Assembly: GCA_951640195.1 (NCBI GenBank)
Contig: OX621164.1
Location: forward strand, 2,957,098-3,021,097
Origin: Porpolomopsis calyptriformis
Lineage: Eukaryota; Basidiomycota; Agaricomycetes; Agaricales; Hygrophoraceae
Length of the DNA: 64,000 bases
Direction: 5' to 3'
Both the position numbers and the translations under genes were made by a program. Under the pieces are notes generated by a model, which saw nothing but the letters and a program-made list of their open reading frames with translations, made no database searches and was not told where the DNA came from. This document shows, in pieces, positions 9,427 to 20,343 of this stretch (its first letter is position 1; each line of letters opens with the position of its first letter).

Positions 9427-12318
9427 ATGCAGTCACTACGCACGGGTAAAACCTCTCAATCTCGTGCTAAAGCTCCTCAGCGAGCTCAGGTCAAACCCGC
9501 GAAGCCATCGCGGACGGCCAGAAAATCTCGCGTCGATGACAAGATCAAGAAGCGCTTGTCCATGCGCTATGCAGATATCTCGCATCCCACAGGTGTTGCT
9601 GGTGTCCCTGATGTACCAAGTTTGCCCATCGATATGAGAAAAGCTACGTACATAGAGCAGGATGAAGTCGTTCAGGATAGGCGTGTTACCGTACCAGATC
9701 CCAAAGCTGAGGACAAGAAGCTTTTGGACCAGGAGAACTTTGATTCTGATGCTTGTGAGTCGACGTGGTGACGAATGCTCTTTTTCGTTGGGTTAAGACA
9801 GTCATTGTAGATTTGAAGATTAAACTGGCAAACTCAACTGAGGCAGAACTCAGATCTTTGCAGTCGTCATTGCGGGCGTCGAGAGAGGATACCCACTCTG
9901 ATCTACAGCGTAATGTGTTCAAAAAGTGATCCTACCAGAGCATATCCGCTGTTCAGACACTAAGTGGACCTAACAGTTACGCTGAATTCGTCCTCATCTC
10001 CAAAGAGATCGGTTCACTCGAAAATGAAATGCTAGAATTGAAGGAAAGCCTGGCAGAATGGAAAAGCATGCCCTCCCTTCTCCACATCGATGAATCGGTC
10101 TCCGCAGCAGGTTCGTTTCCAAATCTCAACACCCTTCACACAATTCCTTAACGATATACACACGCGATTATAGAGCGCAGGCGGAACGCTCGCTCCTCCG
10201 TCGCCGACCTCCGCATCCTCTACGCCAACCAGATGCAAACTCTCCACGCTCAAATCGAGGGCTCTTCGAAATTTGCTCCAACCACCCCTGGACGACACGT
10301 CGTGCTGGAAATGGACGGTATATTCGCGCTGAACGCTGCAACGTACAAGGTCGATCATTCAGTTCGGTTCGTTGTTCTAGACGACGCCGTTCTTGTGGCT
10401 AGGAGGCGGAGGAGAAGAACAGATGCTGCCAGCAGCAGCGGGCGAGAAACGCAGGGAAAGCTAATTGCGGAAAGGTGTTGGCCGTTAAGTGAGATGTTAG
10501 TGTTGGATACGAAGGATTCCGCAAGCCAGTCTCTTGAGATCTTGATCTATTTCATGATTAAACTGACGTCAATTGTAGGCGTCACGAACGTCTTCAAAAT
10601 CCGTCATGGCAAGGAAACACACGTCTATCGTACTGAAGCAGGGTCAGACAAGAAATCCTTGCTGTCGCAACTCCGTCAGATTGCCGAAGAACTTGCTGCC
10701 AAGAAGCGTAAGGAGAGAGAAGGTGAACATGAGCGACGGAAAACATTGTTCGCTGGAGACGTGAGTATTTGGGAAACTCTCATTTTCATTGGTAGAAGTT
10801 GACTAACCGTTAATTCATCTTTAGCGCAACTTGCTCTCGACCGACAAAGTTCCCCCCATGCCCGATTGGATGGCCGATCTGAATCAGAGATCGGGCATTG
10901 ATGGCTCGGGTACGAAAGAGAAGGCAGAACGGGATGCACGGTGGGTAGGCGAGTGGAGTGATGAGCTAACCGTCGCCATTGCATTGAGGGAGTGGGAAAA
11001 GGCTGTTACTCTCGTCGAAGAAGGTTTGCTTGCGTCCATCTTTTGTTTCCTTGATTTTCATCCACGACATTTCTAGGCAAAGCAAAGGTCTCCACAATGC
11101 CCCTGGTCTCCACTAAACTTCCTACCCAGACCACTTCCCTTACTAACGCCCTTCTGCAATCCCTCTCCTCACCGAATAACCGGAAATCAAGTGTTGTCAA
11201 TCTTATATCTTGGCTAGTACGTTTACAGGCAGGCGCTGCGGCTCGCAATACCTTCTTCAACGCCCGCACGGTGGTAATAAGCAAGTATATCCGCGCGATC
11301 AGGTTTGAAGGTCATACTGGGATGTTTATTGGTGATCTGGCGATTGTTGTTTTCACTGGCATAAAGCATACGGCCGATTGGTTCTTGGCAAGCTTCAAGG
11401 AGAATGAAGTAGCCAGTTGTGAGTTGGTCGACTTGTGTACGAGAGAATTTTTAGCTAACCAACCATCTCTCACTTCTCTAAGCTTTCATCGACTGGGCCA
11501 AGAAGCAAATTGAAAACTACGCAGAAATATTCCGAAAGCAGGTGTATAGTTCGGATGTGGACCCAAAGGTCGTCGAGGAAGCCCTCAAGATTACGCACAG
11601 CCAAAGCAAAAAGGTTTAAGCATCACTCTACTCACTTTATCCAAGTATCTCATTCCCTGTGTCACAGCTACTACAAGAATATGGACTCGACTTCCGCTTC
11701 CTCTTAGACAACCTCCTCGCCGAAAATCCAAAAGAACAGAAAACTTCAGAAGCAGGATTCAACTTCCGCAGCCAGTTGCATAGACCGGACCCAATAAAAG
11801 ATCTGGGACCGTCCTCAGATTCTTTCTCATCATTCCTATCCCCCGCACCGAACTCAGCCAGACTCGCAACACCATCATCGGCTGTTATTCCTCAAGGACG
11901 GCTGCTCTCACCTATTATCACTCCAGGCCCCTTCACGTCACGCTTCCAATCACCTGGCCCGACTCCGATCGCTACGGGGTATGGATCGCCATTACCGTCT
12001 GCAATTGGGTTCCCTTCCACTCCCTTGCGTTCCGGGGTTCGTACCCCCTTATCTGCTGCCCCACCCGCTCCCGGACCAGGACCGACCTCCCCACTCCCTC
12101 AACTCGTGTCGCCTGTCCCAAAGCGCGCACGATCTCCACATCGGACAAGCCAATCAGTAGTCCGTGGACCTCGCCCTCAGGTATTTTCTTCTACAGTCAG
12201 TCCCGTCCCGCGAGCGTCATCAGAAAGTCCGGCACCCCCTCCTAGATCGACCAATCGGCCTGGAAGCGCACATCGTCCACCACCTGTCGCGGTACCAAAG
12301 AGGGAAGGCATGATTTAA
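9427..12318 (+). CDS. EXO84: Exocyst complex subunit EXO84
   Basis: Subunit of the octameric exocyst that tethers secretory vesicles at sites of polarised growth. Exons traced: 9427-9754, 9811-9925, 9977-10110, 10174-10524, 10579-10760, 10825-11023, 11077-11418, 11483-11613 and 11668-12318. The order is a basic N-terminus, the vacuolar-sorting/Exo84 N-terminal helical part (LKIKLANSTEAELRSLQSSL, NYAEFVLISKEIGSLENEM), a PH-like domain (GRHVVLEMDGIFALNAATYK through NVFKIRHGKETHVYR), then the C-terminal helical bundle (ISKYIRAIRFEGH, SFIDWAKKQIENYAEIF). A long Pro/Ser-rich disordered tail is common in basidiomycete homologues. The segment 10525-10578 (54 nt, GC...AG) sits inside the PH domain, is a multiple of three and has no stop. 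It reads best as a GC-AG intron but could be translated. Identification is strong from block order. Confidence 0.88.
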
Positions 12319-12385
12319 GTATCTTCGTGAACCTCAGTGCTACATATTTATGTATTGGCTAATTCACATGGTTGGGACCGCCTCC

Positions 12386-15300
12386 TTATAATTCATTACT
12401 GTCATTTGTGATATCAACAAGTTCTCTCCCCTCTTCCACCATTTCTCCCTTCTTGCATCCAACGGCTCTCACCACTCCAGCCGTGTCAGCTCTCATTATT
12501 ATCTCTGTCTTCATACTTTCCAACACAATGACCGCCTGTCCCTTCTCCACCTTATCCCCGACCTTTACCCGAACATCTACCACTAGACTGGGCATAGGAG
12601 CCTTGAGCGTCCCTTTATGAAGCATTACATCTCCGCCAAGCGACAGGAGCCATTTTGGTGGCCGGAGAACCAGAGTTATCTTCGTCCCATCTCTGAAGAT
12701 ATGTAGACGCTCCATTGTGTTCGGAGATGATGAGACAGGGACATTTGGTGGCGGGGGTTGAGATACAATGGTAGTTTGCATCAGTTCGGTGTTGATAGTT
12801 GTTGATATGAGGGTGGGGGAGACTAGTTGGCAAGGTACTGATAAGAATGACTTGCTGGATGTAATGGTTTGTACAGTGATGTCGAAGTGACCAGCCTTCG
12901 TCGGTTTGACGAGAACAGTGACAGGATCTCCGGAGATGTCATCCTTCTGGAGGATGATGGTTCGTTCAGGGGCATCTCCACAAAAACGGCGGGATAGAAG
13001 CGATGACCACGGAGAAGGCAAATGACCAGGCATCTGGATGGGGCTGTCACGGAGAGCCACGAACAACGCTGCTTGTGCAAAGATCTCAGGACTAGGTTCC
13101 GGAAGAGCAGGGAACAGTGAGTCATAATGTCTCTGCGAAATCTTAGGCACTAAATGAATGTGAAGATAGACTGCATACCGGAATAAACCCAGTCTCGAGT
13201 TCTCCGTCGATAAATGCCTTGTGTCCCGCTAACGTCTTTAAGAATTCTACATTGGTGGCGACCCCAATTACCCGATACTCATCCAGAGCCTTACGCAGTA
13301 TCCTCAACGCCTCGGTACGATCTCGGCCGTGTACGACCAGTTTTGCGATTAGAGGATCGTAAAAGACACCAATCTGAGAACCTTGGGTGAAACCTTGTTC
13401 AAGCCGAATAGATGGCGGAATCAACATAGGTGTACTGAGGAAAGGAGAGAGGTCTGACTGGGTAGAAGATAGAGTCGTAGGGAAGGAGGGTGCGAATATA
13501 TGTGTGGGAGTCGGGGTAGAAAGGTACAGGAGAGTTCCAGAGTCTGGGAGAAAGTCATTGCGAGGATTCTCAGCATAGATACGCGCTTCAAATGCATGGC
13601 CCACGAGTGGAATAGCAGATTGCGCAAGAGGCAGAGGATTTCCTTTAGCAACCTAGGAAAGAAATAAACTCAACCCAATTAACACTGGGTCAGGAAATTA
13701 TACCATTAATTGCCATTCAACAAGGTCCAGGCCTGTGACCATTTCAGTGATAGGGTGCTCAACCTGCAACCTCGTGTTCCTGGTCGCGCGACAACGGTGA
13801 ATGAAACAACTAAAGGGGAGAGTTTGAATAGTATGGACATACATTTCCATAAAGTAGAAATTTTGCGTATCATTATCGAAGATGAATTCCACAGTGCCAG
13901 CGCCGACGTAGTCGACTGCTCTAACAGCGGCGATTGCCTTGGCGCTAAGTTCAGCCCTTAGTTCTCCGGAAAGACCTGGCGCTGGTGCCTAATTACAACA
14001 ATCGCTGTTGTGGATCATCATCGTTATTCGGGTAACTTACCTCTTCAATAATCTTCTGGTTTCTTCTTTGCACGGAGCAATCTCTCTCCCACAAACTTAC
14101 CACACCACCGCATGTATCGGCAAAGATTTGAACCTCCACATGTCTTGGTCGTTCGATATATTTTTCTACAAGAACAGTGGCATTCCCGAAAGCCTTCTGG
14201 GATTCCCGTTGAGCGGAGGACAGTGCTTCTTTGAAGGCGGCGGAAGTAGACGATGATGGAACGATACGCATCCCTTTACCCCCACCGCCGTGGACCGCTT
14301 TGATTAAAACAGGAAAACCTGAATATTTGTCATTAAGGACAGAACATGATAAGGAATCAACCGGAGTACCTATCTTTTCTGCCTGCTCGTAGAGATAGTC
14401 TGGATCTTGGTTGCCACCGTGGTATCCTGGTATACACGGGACCCCAGCGGCTGATAAACCCGTAGATATTACACCTTGTTCGAACATCTTTGCAGAAAGT
14501 ATGGACGAACCAGCCATAATATTCTTCGATTCGCTATCGTCGAAAAATAAATAAATCTAGCACGACTGCTGCTAATCACAGAATTGTGGTCACTCGCCTT
14601 TTTGATCCCATGCTGAGAATTGCACTTGCAGGTGGGCCGATAAAAACAATGCCTTCGCGGGCGAGACGCTCGGAGAACTCGGCGTTTTCACTCAGAAAGC
14701 CATAGCTTGATTGATGTTATAAGGGATAGAATTCCTATCAGAGGTGGAATTACCCTGGATGAACTCCCTGCGGTTCGCGAAGGAAGTAAATCTAGGTGTC
14801 GAGTGCGCGATGGTTGACGGTAGGCTAACCTCTGCTCCGCTGCGATGACAAATGTCTATGATCTTGTCTATACATAGCTGTAGACGCGTTTTAGTGCATA
14901 TTAAAGACACCAAGATTGAACGCCCCACTAACATAGCTCTCGGAAGAGGGGGCAGGACCGATACAATATGCCTCGTCCGCCTGTCCTTATCAGAATCAAC
15001 TCTCGCCATGACTAAATATAATAGGGACTGACAAGCCGAGTATGCAAAGAATGTTCATCGACTTCACTGTACACAGCGACGGTCTTGATACCGAGTTTCT
15101 TGGCGGTGCGTATTACGCGGCATGCAATTTCACCTCTTCCGTGTGGAACAAAAAAGTATAATCTAGGTGAGACGGTTCATAAACAAGCAAGAGATGCAAA
15201 CCTATTAGCGATGAGAATCTTCTCGAAGTGCGGGCATAGAATGTCTACACGCATCAGTTTTTGGAGGTAAAAATATAACGCTGGAGGGCACGCACTCTTT

Positions 15301-15539
15301 GCCTTTACCTTAAGCTCTGTGGTTGTTGTAGAAAACCCTCTGGAGGTAGATCCGCATGGGGGGAACAACCTTGGGTTGATTTTCGGCCCACAGTTTGCCA
15401 ACACGGGCTGAGGTGGCTGGCTTAAACCTGACAGAATCTTTGTTGTCGAATCATGACGAAGACGGGCTCGCGCGGGAGATTGAATTCGAATAGAGACCAA
15501 GCGGGCACTTGGGATGGCTGAGCCTTTGGCCGGAATCAT
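12386..15539 (-). CDS. mccA: 3-methylcrotonyl-CoA carboxylase alpha (biotin) subunit, mitochondrial
   Basis: Biotin-carrying subunit of methylcrotonyl-CoA carboxylase, which acts in leucine breakdown in the mitochondrial matrix. The N-terminus ([20 protein letters not shown]) is rich in Arg and Ser and lacks acids, as expected for a mitochondrial presequence. The biotin carboxylase domain follows: [31 protein letters not shown], the ATP-grasp loop [30 protein letters not shown], and [17 protein letters not shown]. The C-terminal biotinyl domain carries [10 protein letters not shown] and the biotin-lysine motif ESMKTE. The HPGYG motif is built from a 14-nt microexon at 14754-14767. The domain set also fits propionyl- or acetyl-CoA carboxylase chains, but the overall length and ESMKTE/APMP arrangement favour MCC-alpha. 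The gene converges on EXO84, with about 70 bp between stop codons. Confidence 0.9.
14754..14767 (-). other. 14-nt microexon of the carboxylase gene
   Basis: On the minus strand these 14 nt encode GVHPG, the first half of the biotin carboxylase motif HPGYGFLSEN. An AG acceptor (CGCAG) precedes it and a GT donor (GTAATT) follows it. Without it the conserved motif cannot be assembled from the flanking exons. The call is based on splice signals plus conservation. Confidence 0.65.
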
Positions 15540-16338
15540 TCGTGCAGTACGCGATCACGTGATGACATTTCAAAAAATAATCGCAGAGCGTAGTCGCGAG
15601 CATCTTCAGGTGAGCTCAAAATGGTTCCAGTTCTCCAGTGACCAACGCCGATTCACCTAAGCTTCCCAGTAAAATTTCCCAATATTTATATCCTGGTCAA
15701 CGATACTCACCCCGACTTTGTTATGGATGAATCAAGACCGGTAAATTAGTTAAAGGGAGGAAAGCTGAATACCATTCAAGCTAGTTACCGATTGTCAACA
15801 GTACCCATTTGACCAACGTTTAATTTTCAATCCAGAACTTTTATGAAATGCCCAGGTGTTTCCAAGCCTTTTACGAGCAAAATACGTTCTTACCATCCTT
15901 TTATTATACAGGTTGTGTTTGTCCTTACACCCATTAAAAAAATTGCCACCACCGTTTGAACCAACGACGTATATAGGCTGGAAGATTGGGCTATCTGTCT
16001 TTACCTCGATGACAAGCCATCTGTTGGACGCCTTGCATTTAACCTTGCATTTATTTCCGCATTTTAAACAGGTTTCCAATGTCGGAGGTGTACCGTATAG
16101 GATGGACGCTTGCGCGAGGCAGAGCATTTTCGATGCCTCAAGAACGAGTTGGACAACGGCCCAAGATGTCCAAGGTAGTGGTACCCTATTTTCAGGTTCA
16201 ATTCTTGATTCAGAGAGCTGATGCACCCTCAGAGGTGCGTTATCTCGAGGAGGAGAGGAAAACACCCTTGGTCATCTTTTTCAATCATAGGTTCTCGCCA
16301 ATTACTGGTTACAATGTCATGAATTAGGGTTGTAAGTC
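15540..16338. other. Intergenic stretch with no recognised gene
   Basis: About 800 bp between the carboxylase start and the DUS2 stop. It contains overlapping ORFs on both strands (15795-16265 minus, 15856-16221 plus) with no recognisable domain, odd composition and no supporting neighbours. The part next to 15540 should hold the carboxylase promoter. I see no repeat or RNA structure. Confidence 0.4.
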
Positions 16339-17847
16339 TTATAAGGATGTGACATGCGTCCGTAGCAGGAACCTAGATAAATCCCCCACGGAAGGAGTGG
16401 GTGTCACAACGTCCTGTCCAAAAGCCAGCACTGGAAGACGATCATTACTAGGCCAGAGCGGTGCCCCGAAACCAGGCGGCTCAGGATTCACGGTTCCCGT
16501 TGGAGTGCGAAGTGACAGCTCTCTTGCCTCGTCATCCTGCTGAAATACATAATGGCTTGATCTGCAGGCATCGATGGTCTTTACGACTTCGCGAAGTTCG
16601 TCTTCACCCGTCCAAGCACCGACCATCTCAGTCACATCATCATAGTTCTTTGCCTTTGCAAACCCTTCCCTGAGTTGTTTACCTTCGGCTTTCGTCATGT
16701 TGGCATATGGTCCTTTGAATTGGGCCACACAGAATTTGGTCAGAGCCCAGTGATTGTTGAGATATCTACACTGAGGGGCATGTCTAGTAACTTTCCTTTT
16801 TGGAGATATTATGACAACTCACAAGACGAATATAGGAAGGGATCAGCGTCTTCTCAATGTCGGTCATGGGCATTGGAGAAAAACAGGATGGATTTGATTC
16901 AGCGGCAGTCGCGATCATGACGGAGTGTGCACCTTTGAAGTGTAAGTAACCTATAAACTTTCGTGGTTGGAGGGCAAACCTGTTATATCCCGTATCCGTT
17001 TCGCATCTTCGAAGTCGGTGCAATCCCCGTTGGCAACAACCGCGGTCCCCTTCCCCATACTTTCCACGAAGTCAACAATCTCCTTCAGTCGCTCAATCAG
17101 CGCCCTTTCTCGCGGTCTCATGTTTCGCGTTCTGCAATGGACAGTTATTGCACTAACGCCTGTGTTGACTATCCGCTCCACAAGCTTTAGCGTGTCCTCT
17201 TGCGAGGGTAGGAGCCTGATCTTCGCCGACACTGTAATTTCTGGTGGCATCTCCTTTCTTAGTGCAGTCAATATTGCGCAAAGGAGGTCAGGGTTTGCGA
17301 GTAATGCTGCGCCCATCCCAGAATGTGTCGAGAAGGGCTTCGGACAGCCACAATTGAGGTCGATACCAGAAACGTCTTGCATTACGACCTTTGCGGCACG
17401 TACCGCTATTTCTGGGTCGGCGGATCCAATTTGATATATGAAGTAAGGTTTTTCGATGGGATGTGTGGTAAACATTGCTCTGCTTTTGCCATTATACGAT
17501 ATGACACCTGTAACCGCTACTCCAAGGGGATTTTAGCTTCTCTATGGATCAATATTTTGCAGACTCACGATCGACGACCCTCTCGGCATGCAAAATTGCC
17601 TTGTCGACCATTTCTGGCCCCCAAACTAAGGTCGCGCCATGTTTCAGAGCGAATAAGCGAGTGGGCACTTGGATAATGGTGTCTAATGAGACACAATAAC
17701 TGGAAGCCACTAAGACGTACGAGCACCAGATCGGACCATAGGAGCCAAAAAAAGTCCTCCTTTGAAGTCATTCGAAGTTAAATGGTGGATTCGAGCTCGT
17801 TTAAGTGGGTGAGGGGAAGAGGAGGATGAGCGGGGACGTCGGGACAT
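16339..17847 (-). CDS. DUS2: tRNA-dihydrouridine synthase, Dus2 (Smm1) type
   Basis: FMN-dependent enzyme that reduces a D-loop uridine (U20) of tRNA to dihydrouridine. TIM-barrel blocks of the Dus family are clear: FLAPMVRS at the N-terminal end, PTRLFALKHGATLVWGPEMV, YQIGSADPEIAVRAAKVV, then the signature GIDLNCGCPKPFSTHSGMGAALL with the catalytic Cys, VSAKIRLL, AITVHCRTRNMRPRE and VVANGDCTD. The C-terminal extension (FKGPYANMTKAEGKQLREGF) is helical, as in Dus2. At least four introns are needed; the first donor is best placed inside the codon after VRS. The start was chosen at 17847 (MSRRPRSSSSSP), since the upstream in-frame segment to 17970 looks like leader. The C-terminal double-stranded RNA-binding domain of animal Dus2 is absent, as in other fungi. 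Confidence 0.88.
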
Positions 17848-18029
17848 TATTCTTATGAATACTGGCGGGAAGTTTGTATGTGATGCCCGGGTTGCACGAA
17901 GTGGCATGCCAAGTTCAAAAGCGCGAGTCACACGTTGTTTGATGATGTTTGGCAAGAGCTTGCGAACCAATCAAAGACCAATTAAAAAATACCGTAAACG
18001 ACTAAGTTGTATAAGGTAGAATGATCTCA

Positions 18030-19993
18030 TTAGCCAAGCGAAGAACCCGGCCAAGGGATTGGCGTTGGGCTTTCGACCGCGGACCCAATACCAATCGTAT
18101 CTTCTAACAAGTGATCACCAAGCATCCTCAGTTCGCCTACTGGCCTGCCGCGCTGTAACCGTTGATTTGGCGGCACTCCGAACAGGGTTTCCTCCGTGGG
18201 TCCACTTCCTTCAAATCCATCATCGTCGAAGGAGTCGTCGAAGTCGTCAGCAATCATTTCTCTAGCGAAGGGATGAACATGAGGGTGTCCTTCAGCAATC
18301 TCGTCTCCACTAAAGGAATCGCTGGAGTGGTTGGAGTCGAAAGAATCGTCAGGCCTTCGAGGAGCTCGCGTTGCCATCAAAAATGCGGCAGACGGGTGTG
18401 CTGTGTTATTTTCTTCATCGTCGAAGGAGTCGGAATCGGAGTCTAGTTCTTCTTGTTCTTGAAAAGCGGGGTTGAACATAGGGTTAGAAGGTGGCATAAC
18501 AGCGGGAGTAGCTGGTTCGTTTGCATGTGAGGCAGAGCTGGATCCATGCACCTCCAATCTTAATCTTCGCATCATACTCTCCACACTGGAACTCAAGGCT
18601 GTGCTCTCGCTGGTCTCCACCGCAAATCGACCGTCACGGCGGCGGTATCTAGAAAGGGATGGCGGGGTAGGCACTGTGCTCAAGCTTGACTCAACCCCGT
18701 GTTTGCGCATGTCCCCGTGCACTTGTCTGCCCCCACTCTTCCGCTGGATGTCACTTAACAAATCCTGGCCGATTCTCTGGGCTGCTTCTCTCATTGGCGT
18801 TTGCCCTAAAAGCTCGGCAGAGGATCTGGGTGGGCGGGCTGGTGACATCATAACTGGGGGTGACATTCCTACGGGTAGACCTTCGAAGGAGTCTTCGACT
18901 GCAGCATTTGATGGTGACATGCGACCGGAGGCAACATTGCGACGAGATGAAGGTCGTATATTTGTTGGATGCCTCGGAGTCGTAAAGCGAGGATCGGCTA
19001 GATTGACAATCCCGCTCCATTCAGCAGGCCTCACATCCGGAGGGAGGTAAGGATTTAGGTTTTTCAAAACAGGTGTTTTGGGTTTGCTTTGCAATTTCAA
19101 CGGAGAAATAGAAGTGGAAACCAGGTGTCTTGGAGTAAAGGAGTCATTGGTAGAATGAAGAGTATGGCGGAGAGCATTTCGGGGGGGTGGTTCGGCTGGT
19201 TGCTTCCCTTTCCCCTTATCAGCTCGTTGAGTTTGGACTTGGTCGCGTACGGCTAGTGAATCATCCTTCCTAGCGGTAATTTCAGTAGCCGAAGATTGGT
19301 CGCTCTCGAGTTCCCGATTGAAGTCCCGAAGTTCCCGATCCAGACGAACAAGAGGCGACTCTATTGAGGTCGTCCAAGAAGGCGTCCCAGTATTCTGGGC
19401 GTCGTGATTACGGTTCAAAGTAGCTGGCGTGGAAGAATATGCCGCTTGAGTAGGCATAAAAGAGCTCTCCGTAGAAACTGAACTTGGTTCGAGGCGCTGT
19501 GAGTGCGCTGGAACGGAACTTGGTTGGACAGGTTGGGTTTCGTCATGGTCAGAATGAGATTGTTGCTCATTGAGAGACGAGTAATCGTCAAATGTCGGAA
19601 TACGGATTTGGGCGGCTTGCTCGTAAAATGAAGTCCAGAACTTGCAGAGTTAGCGCAAGGGAACAATTTGAACATCAATCGACTCACCTTTGCCGCTTCC
19701 CTTACTGGCTCTGTTCCTACGGCGTAACGTTTGACGGCAGGTAATACTTTATTGGCTAAAACGTTGTGAATCTTCGAAAAGTTTTCGTCTATGTTCTGAC
19801 AGCAAATTTTCAGCCTTTGAAGTGAGAGTACGAGCTGACCAACCTGCAATTTGATGGTAATAAGTTGTTCCATCTGTTCGATTTGGTCCAGGACTGATGC
19901 ACTGGTGTCCAAACCAGGGACGTATATTGAACTCGGGTCCGGATTGGGGTGCCATCTTGGTGGATTCGGAGGGATGGCTCGAGTGGAGGACAT
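18030..19993 (-). CDS. ASK1: DASH/Dam1 complex subunit Ask1
   Basis: Outer-kinetochore DASH complex subunit that couples chromosomes to spindle microtubules. The conserved Ask1 domain is at the N-terminus (residues ~1-100): SVLDQIEQMEQLITIKLQ, ENFSKIHNVLANKVLPAVKRYAVGTEPVREAAKFW, interrupted by short introns. The remaining ~550 residues are disordered, rich in Ser, Pro and Asp, with many SP/TP sites (for example TPRHPT, MSPSNAA, MSPPVMMSPARPP) that fit Cdk regulation known for yeast Ask1. An acidic DDSFDD repeat region follows near the C-terminus. The start at 19993 (MSSTRAIPPNPPRW) is the ATG that opens the conserved domain; an upstream in-frame extension to 20059 looks non-coding. The identification rests on the N-terminal block, since the tail is not conserved between species. 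Confidence 0.85.
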
Positions 19994-20343
19994 CACGCGT
20001 CGATCAGTCAGTGGCACCAAACATGAATTTAATAATCTGAAAGAAATTGTGTCATTCACAGAGCTGCTGAGTATCTATGATATTTCACCCATTGCAGTGA
20101 GGAATACAGCTGAGGTATAATGACACAGGGTACAAGTAGGTTAAAAAGGATTGACTTGCGTACGAAGGTCGACTAGCAAAATTGTATATACCTGAATAAG
20201 AAAGATGAGTTGGATGCTGAGGACTACAAGAGAAACAGTTCGGAGCTATCCAGAAGGAATATGAAAGCGAGCTTCAGCTATGAGGTCTACACGGCGTATC
20301 CAAATTGTCCGTTCTGGAGAGCAACCCGTCAGTCGATGGCGTA

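Noticed and set aside
15795..16265. 156-codon minus-strand ORF with several Cys and Lys
   Set aside because: No family resemblance, overlaps an equally long plus-strand ORF, and no splice signals extend it into anything conserved.
18472..19050. 192-codon plus-strand ORF
   Set aside because: Antisense of the ASK1 disordered tail, no recognisable motif.
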